Position numbers and translations under genes: made by a program. The notes beneath the pieces were generated by a model, which was not told where the DNA came from, did no database searches, and saw only the letters and a program-made list of their open reading frames with translations. From JBHIFB01 sp046760905 (lineage in GTDB: Bacteria > Gemmatimonadota > CAZMKB01): DNA of 13,405 nt. The stretch lies in assembly GCA_046760905.1 (NCBI GenBank), contig JBHIFB010000084.1:1-13405 (forward strand), written 5' to 3'. The first letter of the stretch is position 1. The number at the start of each line of letters is the position of its first letter. Below, piece after piece: positions 4,365-11,988 of this stretch.

Positions 4365-7232
4365 ATGAGTGATTTTTTCAGAGTGCTCAATCGTGTCTCC
4401 GCCCTTCCACTTTTTGCCATGCTCTTCAACGTAGTGTTCCAATCGAGTGCTCCCGCTCAGACAACGGGGAGATTGACAGGCCGGGTGGTTGACCAAGGGA
4501 CGGGAGAGCCTCTCGAAGGGGCACTTCTGATTGTTGAAGGCTACCCGTGGGGAGCCTACACCGACGACAATGGAGAATACCGGATCTTTGGTCTCACACC
4601 CGGTACATACGACATCAAGGTCTCACTCATCGGCTACGCAGAAACGACGGTCCGCGGAGTCCGGGTAAGATCCGGCCTTGACAACGTTCAGGATGTGGAG
4701 CTTGTTGCCTCTCCCATTAAACTGGAGGGAGTGGTTGTCGAGGCCTCGAGGGTCCCGATACTGCAACCGGATGTCACTGAGACTCGGCAAACGGTCTCGG
4801 AGGAAGAAATAAAGGAGTTGCCGGTGGAGGATCTTGAGGAGATCATAGAGCTTCAGGCGGGGGTGATCAACGGCACAATCAGAGGCGGGAGGATAGGCCA
4901 GGAGATATACGTGATCGATGGCGTCACGGTGAAGAACTTCCTCGAAGGCAGCCAGGAGGGTCTGGGCGTTGACATGGGTGTTCTATCCATTCAGGAGCTG
5001 TCTGTAGTAACGAACGGTTTCAGCGCGGAGTACGGACAGGCTCTCTCAGGAGTCATTAACCTGGTTACTAAAGAGGGAGGCAGGGCACATGAAGGTGCAC
5101 TTCGCCTAACCTCCGACGCGCCTCTACCCGATGACCAGGAGCTCGGATACAACAGGCTTGAACTGTCAGTCGGTGGTCCGCTGGACCGCAACGATAGACT
5201 CAGATACTTCTTCTCGGTGGATGGAAAAGGTCTCATGGACGCAGATCCTGTCTCCGTGGACCTCGAACTGACAGATGGCAGAACCCTCAACAGGCTTCCC
5301 CACAACGAGGGCGACAACCTCAACATGTTCGGGAAGGTCTCATACTGGGCCACGAAAAACATCAAACTGTCATGGAGCCTTCTCTCATCCAGGGATCAGC
5401 GGAGGTTTTTTGATCCGCACTACAAGTATAACCTCGAGAACACGCTCAGCCAGAGGAGCAAGGGAAACCTGTTCAACTTCTCACTGAACAGGACAACCAG
5501 CTCCTCGTCCTCCAGGGTGAGTACACTGGATGCGAGGCTGAGCCTCTACCGGAGCGACAGGTATCTTGGAGTCCTGGAGGAAGGGTTTTTCGATAACAAA
5601 AGCGACGTCTTCGGATTCTCGCTGTCAACATACAGGTTCAGGGGGGAGGATTTTGTCTCCATGGATCCACTGGATCAACTCGAGGCAGGCGGTGCCGTTC
5701 CAGGTTACGAGGTGCCTATCGCCACTGGTGACAATGCCTGGGGAGTACAGGACACCAGCATTTTCGTCGATGAGGGTCAGAATCCCCTCATCGTGAGAAC
5801 GCTGTATGAGTTTGCAGATATAGGGGTGGACTGGGACAACAGGTTCGAGAAGGACTTCGCCCTCAAAACGGGGGCAGAACTCAAGTTGAACCACACCCAG
5901 GCTTACCAACGGCTCAATGCCTACCAGCCAGGGGGGGTTCCCAACTTCATCGAGTTTTACCCTGTGATAGGTGCGTCATATGTCCAGGGACAGATTACAG
6001 CACCGGGCCTGGTCCTCGACATGGGGCTCAGGTTCGACATGTTCCTGCCCCGGATCGATTACCCTGAGAACTTCTCCCTGCCCGCTCTTGGGATAAGATC
6101 GTCTGAGAACAAATTCGCCCTGAATCCCCGGCTGGGGACCTCCGTTATGCTCGGGGAGAAAGACCTCCTGCGTGTAAACTACGGTGTATTCCGGCAGACA
6201 CCCGATTTCCAGTACCTCTTCGATATTGCCTTTTCCGATCCTTTCAGGCTCGGAAAACGCAGAAGGGGTAATCCGGAGCTTCAATTCGAGAAGACGACCC
6301 AGTACGAGTTCGCCTATTCCAGAGCCATCACCGATGATTTCGCCGTCACCGCTGGAGTTTACATCAAGCAACTGAAGAACCTGGTAGCCTCCCGTGCCTC
6401 CAACTTCCTCGAGCCACAGAACGCGAGATTCTTCAACGACGATTTCGGCAGCGTCAGGGGATTGGAACTCATCGCGAGGAAACGAATGGGTTCCAGGCTG
6501 GGTTTTACAATAAGCTACACGTACCAGGAAGCGAGGGGCATGGTCTCTGACGCCTTCGACCTGTTTAACAATATAATCTTCGACCCACAATCCCAGTATA
6601 TCGTGGACCTCGGCACGAAGGAACTTCCTCTCGATTTCGACCAGCGGCACACCGGAAACGTTTCCGTAGAGGCGGTGGTGCCCCAGTCCTGGGGAGAATC
6701 GATACTGCCGCTGGCTCCTTTCTCCGGGTTCCGCATCTTCTCCACACTGGAATACGGAAGTGGGCTTCCGTACACGAAGATGAAAATAGACTCAACCGAG
6801 ATCGCCGGTGTGATAAACGAAACACTCATACCGACACAGGAACCGAATTCATCCAGGCTCGATCCCACGATCGAATGGAACATGAGGATAAGCCGCGGGT
6901 TCAGCCTGGGAGGGACGGACTACACGCTTTTCGTCGATGTGAGAAATCTGCTGGGAAGGAAAAACGTTCTCTACTACGACCCCTGGACGAATCCACCGTG
7001 GAATTCACCCGGGAGGCTCAGAATACTCGCCCGGGAAGCGACGGAAGACGCTGTAACGGTACCGGCCGAATCTGAAGACTTCAACCCTCAAGCAGATCTC
7101 AACGGAGACATGCTGTTGACCCGCCAGGAGCAGGAGGAGGCTTACTATAAGGCCCTCGTCGACAGGTGGGAAGAGGTACTACCGTTCGGTGAACCAAGAC
7201 AGGTACGATTCGGGGTTGATGTGAGGTTTTGA
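4365..7232 (+). CDS. TonB-dependent outer-membrane receptor with N-terminal carboxypeptidase-regulatory-like domain
   Basis: A 955-residue receptor that would import a ligand across the outer membrane using TonB energy. Residues 1 to about 32 form a signal peptide ending near APAQ. Residues about 35-115 are a CarboxypepD_reg-like domain (TGRLTGRVVDQGTGEPLEGA and a TDDNGEYRIFGLTPGTY core). The linker LEGVVVEASR (120-129) is where a TonB box is often found. The plug spans about 135-240 (IRGGRIGQEIYVIDGV, then FSAEYGQALSGVINLVTKEGG). The rest is a beta-barrel ending in VRFGVDVRF, whose terminal Phe is the usual barrel-assembly signal. A calcium-binding-type loop DLNGDMLLTRQE (911-922) lies just before the last strand. 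The start codon has a weak ribosome site. The lipoprotein gene begins 4 nt after the stop, so the two are probably co-transcribed. The ligand is unknown: no B12 riboswitch, siderophore or glycan genes are near. Confidence 0.9.
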   Translation: MSDFFRVLNRVSALPLFAMLFNVVFQSSAPAQTTGRLTGRVVDQGTGEPLEGALLIVEGYPWGAYTDDNGEYRIFGLTPGTYDIKVSLIGYAETTVRGVRVRSGLDNVQDVELVASPIKLEGVVVEASRVPILQPDVTETRQTVSEEEIKELPVEDLEEIIELQAGVINGTIRGGRIGQEIYVIDGVTVKNFLEGSQEGLGVDMGVLSIQELSVVTNGFSAEYGQALSGVINLVTKEGGRAHEGALRLTSDAPLPDDQELGYNRLELSVGGPLDRNDRLRYFFSVDGKGLMDADPVSVDLELTDGRTLNRLPHNEGDNLNMFGKVSYWATKNIKLSWSLLSSRDQRRFFDPHYKYNLENTLSQRSKGNLFNFSLNRTTSSSSSRVSTLDARLSLYRSDRYLGVLEEGFFDNKSDVFGFSLSTYRFRGEDFVSMDPLDQLEAGGAVPGYEVPIATGDNAWGVQDTSIFVDEGQNPLIVRTLYEFADIGVDWDNRFEKDFALKTGAELKLNHTQAYQRLNAYQPGGVPNFIEFYPVIGASYVQGQITAPGLVLDMGLRFDMFLPRIDYPENFSLPALGIRSSENKFALNPRLGTSVMLGEKDLLRVNYGVFRQTPDFQYLFDIAFSDPFRLGKRRRGNPELQFEKTTQYEFAYSRAITDDFAVTAGVYIKQLKNLVASRASNFLEPQNARFFNDDFGSVRGLELIARKRMGSRLGFTISYTYQEARGMVSDAFDLFNNIIFDPQSQYIVDLGTKELPLDFDQRHTGNVSVEAVVPQSWGESILPLAPFSGFRIFSTLEYGSGLPYTKMKIDSTEIAGVINETLIPTQEPNSSRLDPTIEWNMRISRGFSLGGTDYTLFVDVRNLLGRKNVLYYDPWTNPPWNSPGRLRILAREATEDAVTVPAESEDFNPQADLNGDMLLTRQEQEEAYYKALVDRWEEVLPFGEPRQVRFGVDVRF

Positions 7233-7236
7233 GCAA

Positions 7237-8400
7237 ATGAAGAGAAAAGGACGCGTTGTTTTGCTCATGCTGTGTCTCATCCCGCTTTCATGCGGCGACA
7301 CTTTCCTAATACAGGGAGACAGCCCGGGCGTGATCAGCACGGTTGCGGGAGGGGCCGTGGAAGTGGCTCAAACCGGGGCTTCGGCTCTCGAAGTAACAAT
7401 CGTACTGCCGGGCCAGGTGATTGCAGGCGATGATGGGGATTTCTACATTCTGGAGACCGGCTTCAACAGGTTACTCTATGTCGATTCGGGAGGGAAGCTG
7501 ACGAGAATCGCGGGCAACACCACATCGGGATTCAGCGGCGATGGCGGGGATGCGCTCGATGCCCTACTCGCGTCACCTCTCGGTTTCGATATAGATAGCG
7601 ATGGGAACATTTACATTGCAGATACCGGTAACCACCGCGTGAGAATGATCGACACCTCCGGGAAAATCAGGACTATTGCGGGCACTGATGTGCCGGGATT
7701 CTACGGTGATGGCCTGGCTGCAGAAGAAGCGGGGCTCTTCAAACCAACCGACGTTGTGGCAGGTCCCAAAGGCATGATTTACATCTCGGATTTCGGAAAC
7801 AACCGGATAAGGATGATAGACACTGATGGAATAATCCAGACAATCTGCGGCACCGGTGATTACAGCTTTAACGGCAATGCGATACCCGCAGTGGAAGCAA
7901 ACCTCTCACAACCGAGCGGGCTGGACATAGATTCCCAGGGTAACCTGTACATCGCTGTGACTGGATACCACCGGGTCAGGATGATAGACACCTCGGGTGA
8001 GATATTCACCTTGGCCGGTTCAGGATCGCCGGGATTTGGCGGGGACGGTGAGCAAGCCATCTCCGCTCAACTGAACGAACCGGTTGATGTATTTGTGATG
8101 GATGATGGAAGAGGCTTTTACATCGCTGATCGACGAAACCAGAGGGTCAGATTCGTTGATGATAACGGGATGATATTCACCGTGGCAGGAAACGGGGAAT
8201 CCGGCTATAATGGGGATGGTCTATTCGCAACCGAGGCGAGTCTCTACGAACCATCGGGAATCTCCGTTGACATTTTCGACAACCTTTATATAGCGGACAA
8301 GGACAATTACAGGATCAGGCGGGTTCCATTCCCGCTGGCCGCAAGAGAAGGATCCCAAGGAGAGGGACCGAAGAACCCCTTCGGTCCAAAGACACGGTAA
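7237..8400 (+). CDS. NHL-repeat beta-propeller lipoprotein
   Basis: A 387-residue protein with an N-terminal hydrophobic segment ending in LIPLSC. Cys19 is a likely lipidation site, although Pro and Leu at -3 and -2 make the lipobox imperfect. The body is about six propeller repeats with a period near 56 residues. Each has a GFxGDGxxA turn (98-106, 154-162, 210-218, 267-275, 323-331) and a strand like NIYIADTGNHRVRMID (about 69-83, 124-139, 180-195, 236-251, 293-308, 349-363). The third turn is degenerate (SFNGNAIPA). No catalytic residues are apparent, so binding of a protein or polymer is the likely function. It starts 4 nt after the TonB receptor and may be its surface-exposed partner; this is inferred from gene order. 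A GAGG ribosome site lies within the receptor's last codons. The tail after residue 366 is polar. Confidence 0.87.
   Translation: MKRKGRVVLLMLCLIPLSCGDTFLIQGDSPGVISTVAGGAVEVAQTGASALEVTIVLPGQVIAGDDGDFYILETGFNRLLYVDSGGKLTRIAGNTTSGFSGDGGDALDALLASPLGFDIDSDGNIYIADTGNHRVRMIDTSGKIRTIAGTDVPGFYGDGLAAEEAGLFKPTDVVAGPKGMIYISDFGNNRIRMIDTDGIIQTICGTGDYSFNGNAIPAVEANLSQPSGLDIDSQGNLYIAVTGYHRVRMIDTSGEIFTLAGSGSPGFGGDGEQAISAQLNEPVDVFVMDDGRGFYIADRRNQRVRFVDDNGMIFTVAGNGESGYNGDGLFATEASLYEPSGISVDIFDNLYIADKDNYRIRRVPFPLAAREGSQGEGPKNPFGPKTR
8365..8387. repeat. Hairpin overlapping the last codons of the NHL lipoprotein gene
   Basis: The arms GGACCGAAG (8365-8373) and CTTCGGTCC (8379-8387) pair perfectly over 9 bp around a 5-nt loop, ending about 10 nt before the stop codon. 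No U-run follows, so intrinsic termination is unlikely. It may protect the 3' end of the transcript or be a Rho-stop aid. Confidence 0.45.
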
Positions 8401-8404
8401 CCGC

Positions 8405-8560
8405 TTGGATTTATTAAATGGCAAAGGCATTAATGGCGGGGACCTCGCGTTCTCCTTGGCCCGGGATGGGAATGCGGACACTACATCGTGGATTTCGCCG
8501 ACATAGACGGGGCAATGGGTAGCGAATACCAGTCACATCATGCGAAGCCGGGCAGACAAA
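8405..8560 (+). pseudogene. Possible decayed coding remnant between convergent genes
   Basis: The gap between the NHL gene and the LapA gene (8401-8567) has no intact gene, but two overlapping plus-strand frames show coding-like GC-rich third positions. One reads GINGGDLAFSLARDGNAD up to a stop at 8504-8506. The other, from about 8460, reads GHYIVDFADIDGAMGSEYQ and runs past 8550. A frameshifted gene fragment is possible. I do not recognise the protein, and this could be chance. Confidence 0.25.
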
Positions 8561-8567
8561 CCATCAA

Positions 8568-8774
8568 TTATGTGCCCTTCTGGCCCTTCCCGGTCAGCTT
8601 GGCGACGATGTAGCCGATTATAAATCCCAGAGCCAGTATTATTGGCAAGACAATTATCTGAGTGGCCTGCACCCTCCAGAAGAACAACCGAAGAGTTACC
8701 TGATCCGTGTTCTGAACGAGCACAACGAAGAAAAGAATGCAGACGACCAGTATAACAATGGTTTTGGGCCTCAT
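8568..8774 (-). CDS. LapA-domain (DUF1049) small inner-membrane protein
   Basis: A 68-residue protein with two membrane segments (about 5-20 and 40-59) separated by QNTDQVTLRLFFWRVQ, the typical core of the lipopolysaccharide assembly protein A (LapA/DUF1049) domain. The C-terminus is short and basic (KLTGKGQKGT). In gammaproteobacteria LapA works with LapB in balancing lipopolysaccharide synthesis; here no LapB is adjacent, so that role is not established. The ATG at 8774 overlaps the stop of the upstream YihY gene in ATGA fashion, with AGGAGG 7 nt ahead, so it is translationally coupled. It is the last gene of the minus-strand operon. Confidence 0.82.
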   Translation of the reverse strand: MRPKTIVILVVCILFFVVLVQNTDQVTLRLFFWRVQATQIIVLPIILALGFIIGYIVAKLTGKGQKGT

Positions 8775-9655
8775 TGACTGACCTCCTGTTCTTTCACCTT
8801 CCCTGATCTTTCTCTGTACAACTGCCCTATTTCAGCACCGATTATGAATACGACTGCACTACAGTAGATCCAGAAAACCACCATGACCACAACCACGTAA
8901 GTACCGAAGATCCTCCCGGGGGCACCGAAATTGACAATATAGTAACCGAAGACCTGCCGGGCCACTTCCCACAACACAGTGGCCCAGAATGCACTCACGA
9001 ATGCCACCTTCTTACCGATCGATTCATAGGGAATAAAATAATACAAAATGAAGAATATGAGAAGCACGACGAACAAGGATACAATCGGGAAAGGACCTTT
9101 CTGAAGCGCATACACTTTCATATACCTGACAAACTCGAACTTTTCCGCAGATTCCTTTATGATTTCAAGGAAAGGCAGGAATGTCGTCGAGATCAAAAAG
9201 AATGAGAGCACGAGAAGTACCATACCAAGGTCTCTGAGTTTGCCGATCACGAGCGGCTTGCCGCCGGCCATCCCGAAGATTGTGTTAAGCACGGTCCTCA
9301 TACTGCTGAACAGGCTGCTCGCCGCGACGAACAAGCCTAAGACACCCAGGTAACCTGCAATCTTTTTGTGAGCGATGACCTCATCGATTCTTGAGAAGAT
9401 GATATTTTTCACGTAGTCGGCATATTGAGGGTAGGGAATGACCGTATCGATGAAATTACCGACCTGCCTTTGAACAGAGGAAGCTTCCAGAAAACTACCG
9501 AGAGCCGAGATAATAACCAGGACGAGCGGCACGATGCAGATGAACACGGAGAAAGAAAGCCCTCCGCCGAGCAGCAATATGTGATATTCGCCGATCCGGC
9601 TGGACAACCCACCCAGGTAATGGCGATAGAACGCTTTTAAATTAGACAAGTGCAC
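8771..9655 (-). CDS. YihY/virulence factor BrkB family membrane protein
   Basis: A 294-residue integral inner-membrane protein with about six membrane segments (roughly 27-53, 98-117, 142-164, 190-209, 214-238, 247-276). The C-terminal signature fits YihY/BrkB proteins: VNFGAPGRIFGTYVVVVMVVFWIYCSAVVFIIGAEI (241-276), especially the ending GAEI. The N-terminal GGLSFSVFICIVPL (31-44) corresponds to the family's first membrane helix. The family's molecular function is unsettled; it was once wrongly labelled ribonuclease BN. The start is GTG at 9655-9653, 14 nt inside the end of the cotransporter gene, with a weak GGGAA site ahead. Its end overlaps the LapA gene by 4 nt. These overlaps place all three in one operon. 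Confidence 0.87.
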   Translation of the reverse strand: MHLSNLKAFYRHYLGGLSSRIGEYHILLLGGGLSFSVFICIVPLVLVIISALGSFLEASSVQRQVGNFIDTVIPYPQYADYVKNIIFSRIDEVIAHKKIAGYLGVLGLFVAASSLFSSMRTVLNTIFGMAGGKPLVIGKLRDLGMVLLVLSFFLISTTFLPFLEIIKESAEKFEFVRYMKVYALQKGPFPIVSLFVVLLIFFILYYFIPYESIGKKVAFVSAFWATVLWEVARQVFGYYIVNFGAPGRIFGTYVVVVMVVFWIYCSAVVFIIGAEIGQLYRERSGKVKEQEVSQ

Positions 9656-11762
9656 TTTCCCGACCAGAGTCTTTTACGAAAAGACAGGAGGAATTTGTGA
9701 TTTCCGGTGTCTCCCTTATCAAATCGAAAGGGACAGTATCCCCTCTCAGGCCGAATACATTTATATCAGCGCGGGGGGCATGTTTCAAGGATTCCTCGAA
9801 TGAACCGGTCAGAACGTGAAAATCAGTGAGCCAGGGCAGCCGGGCCTGATCGCTGAGGCGTTCCAGAAACTTGTTGAGCCTTCTCTCCTCGCTCTTCTCC
9901 CCGGCGACGGTCACGAGATTTATCTTACCCTCCCAGTTGGACTGAAGCTGCAGGGTGACGAGCATGGCAAGGTGCCAGTTGGGGCTTCTGTCGCGCAGCC
10001 AGAGATTCACATCCCTCTGCATCCCAAAGGCCTTCCGGGGATGCTGACGAAGGATGATCACGCCAAGCTCGCTCATGACTGCCTGGGTGATAAGCTGGGT
10101 GATGATTACATCTTTATGCACATCGTCGCCTATCGTCAGAAATAGAATATTAGGGCGGAAGGCCCCTCCTTTTAGTGTCTGAATGACAAGCTTGGCACCG
10201 TGCAGAAAATCATGGTCTTCGATCACCGTGGAATTGGCAAGAATGCCCTCCCGCCTGAGCGGTGAGATCAGGTCATTGAGAGAAGCCTCTGTTTTTTCCA
10301 GGTTGTTTTCCTTGATTGTGAAGGCGAAAATGCTGCCGGAGGGGGAAATGATACTGCGAATGAAAAGAAGCGGGCCGGCCCAGATCTCAGGATTTTCGAT
10401 GGGCACTAAAAGATCCGGTTTCCAGGTGATCTGGTGCCGGGGGTACTTCGCCGCCAGTCTCGATGCCCGCTCGGCTACCACGAGATACAATCCTCCCCGG
10501 ATGTCGCCCCATTCAGACTGCAAGCCCCTTCTTGCAAGCCAGATATAAAGAGTCACGATCGTGACAACCGCCACAACACTGAAAACTGGATTGATGAGGA
10601 GCATGATACAAACGCAGCCGGAGGACCCCAGGAAGGGAATCACCCTGGGTATTCGGAAAGTCGGGCGGAAGCTTATAATCTTCATGCTCTGCTGTATGAA
10701 CACGACCAGGTTCAACGTCGCATAAGTGATGAGGAAGAACATAGTGATGAGTGCCGCCAGCGAATCGAGGCTCCCCATGATCAGTGCAATCTCTATTATG
10801 ATTCCCGTGAAGATTATCGCGTTGCGAGGTTCGTTGGTCTTTGTTTTCACAGCCAGTGTGCCGTGGAAGGGAACGGTATGTTGCTCGGCCAGAGCCTGGA
10901 GGATGCGCGGGGCGCCGAGCATGCTTCCGAGAGCGGAGGAGAAAGTGGCTCCTAGTATGCCGGCGATCACGACCGATCCCCAGAGTGCCTTATCCACCAT
11001 GACCATCTGGTTCGCCCGAAGCTCCGCGGGGGATGCGACCCTCGCCGCGACATAGGCCAGAGCGATATAAATAATCATGGTCACCGCGATAGAAGTCATT
11101 GTGCCCAGCGGTATCGACTTTCTTGGATCCTTGAGATCGCCCGAGAGATTCAAACCTGCCATGATACCCGTCACCGCCGGGAAGAATATGGCGAAGACTC
11201 TCCAGAATCCCGCGTCGTGATAGTTACCCAAGACGACGAATGTGCTCACGGGCTCAGTGCGAGTGAGGCAGAAAGAAAGGATCGACAGTGCTACGACGGT
11301 CATGATGATGTATTTCACCCTGATCGCAAATTGAGCGCTCACATAAGAAATAGCAAGCAGGCTGATCCAGGCAACGCTCGACACCAGGAGAGGGTTGTGG
11401 TGAGGGAAGATCCTGATCCAGCCTTCTGTGAAGCCAACTATATAAAGTGCCGCGGATAGGGTCTGGGCAATGTAGAGCGGGATGCCCACGCTGCCGCCCG
11501 CTTCGAGCCCCAGCGATCTGGATATGATATTGTAAGCCCCGCCTGCCCCGATTCGAACATTCGTCGTGAGGGATGACATGGAGAGACCCGTGCAGACTGT
11601 CACGGCCTTGGCCAGCAGGATAATCAGGACAGCGCCCAAAAACCCGGCATTCCCGACCACCCACCCCAGGCGGAGGTACATTATCACACCGAGGATCGTC
11701 AGCACGTTTGGGGTAAACACCCCGCCAAATGTACCAAGCTTCTTCACGTTACTCCTGCTCAT
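9642..11762 (-). CDS. Prokaryotic cation-chloride cotransporter homologue (SLC12 type, APC superfamily)
   Basis: A 706-residue transporter with about 12 membrane helices (residues 15-412) and a large soluble C-terminal domain (about 413-706). Signatures match the Na-K-Cl/K-Cl cotransporters. The first helix has NVLTILGVIMYLRLGWVVG (19-37). The third has ALYIVGFTE (105-113), whose Tyr107 lines up with the K+-coordinating Tyr of NKCC/KCC. The sixth has FFPAVTGIMAGLNLSGDLKDP (193-213), and the eighth ATFSSALGSMLGAPRILQAL (272-291). The cytosolic part has the family's AGPLLFI and FRPNILFL segments. It probably moves K+ and/or Na+ with Cl- across the inner membrane; ion choice cannot be read here. 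The annotated ATG at 11762 has no good ribosome site. A GTG at codon 6 (11747) has AGGAG 4 nt ahead and is an alternative start. First gene of the operon with YihY and LapA genes. Confidence 0.88.
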   Translation of the reverse strand: MSRSNVKKLGTFGGVFTPNVLTILGVIMYLRLGWVVGNAGFLGAVLIILLAKAVTVCTGLSMSSLTTNVRIGAGGAYNIISRSLGLEAGGSVGIPLYIAQTLSAALYIVGFTEGWIRIFPHHNPLLVSSVAWISLLAISYVSAQFAIRVKYIIMTVVALSILSFCLTRTEPVSTFVVLGNYHDAGFWRVFAIFFPAVTGIMAGLNLSGDLKDPRKSIPLGTMTSIAVTMIIYIALAYVAARVASPAELRANQMVMVDKALWGSVVIAGILGATFSSALGSMLGAPRILQALAEQHTVPFHGTLAVKTKTNEPRNAIIFTGIIIEIALIMGSLDSLAALITMFFLITYATLNLVVFIQQSMKIISFRPTFRIPRVIPFLGSSGCVCIMLLINPVFSVVAVVTIVTLYIWLARRGLQSEWGDIRGGLYLVVAERASRLAAKYPRHQITWKPDLLVPIENPEIWAGPLLFIRSIISPSGSIFAFTIKENNLEKTEASLNDLISPLRREGILANSTVIEDHDFLHGAKLVIQTLKGGAFRPNILFLTIGDDVHKDVIITQLITQAVMSELGVIILRQHPRKAFGMQRDVNLWLRDRSPNWHLAMLVTLQLQSNWEGKINLVTVAGEKSEERRLNKFLERLSDQARLPWLTDFHVLTGSFEESLKHAPRADINVFGLRGDTVPFDLIRETPEITNSSCLFVKDSGRESALV

Positions 11763-11988
11763 ATTGATTCAGGGCTTCCCATAATTGATGAAATGATAAC
11801 CGAATAATAATACTCCCGAAAATGGAAATCGGTCAAGAGGTAAAAGAAACCCTTCCACGATCGAGCTCACACCATCCGTATAATCTGATAATCGCAGTTG
11901 ATCTGTTGACATGCAATTTAGGCTTACCCGAAGCGGGATGAGATTGTCACAATCAGTGTGAAACATGGGGGTGGCGACTGTAACGGGA
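11763..11988. other. Intergenic region between NamZ and cotransporter genes
   Basis: About 226 bp that holds the cotransporter promoter and a 13-bp dyad GATTGTCACAATC (11942-11954). No clear terminator follows the NamZ gene, and a short minus-strand frame here (11769-11966) lacks protein features. Confidence 0.5.
11807..11836 (-). promoter_or_regulatory. Sigma-70-type promoter of the cotransporter operon
   Basis: On the minus strand TTGACC (11836-11831) is followed after 18 nt by TATTAT (11812-11807). Transcription would start near 11800, about 38 nt before the cotransporter ATG. One mismatch in each hexamer. It separates this operon from the NamZ gene upstream. Confidence 0.6.

Noticed and set aside
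5976..6650. Long minus-strand reading frame of 224 codons
   Set aside because: Lies wholly inside the receptor gene, has no domain or ribosome site, and is a shadow of the GC-rich third positions of that gene.
10434..10955. Plus-strand reading frame of 173 codons
   Set aside because: Antisense to the cotransporter; composition and lack of motifs mark it as a shadow.
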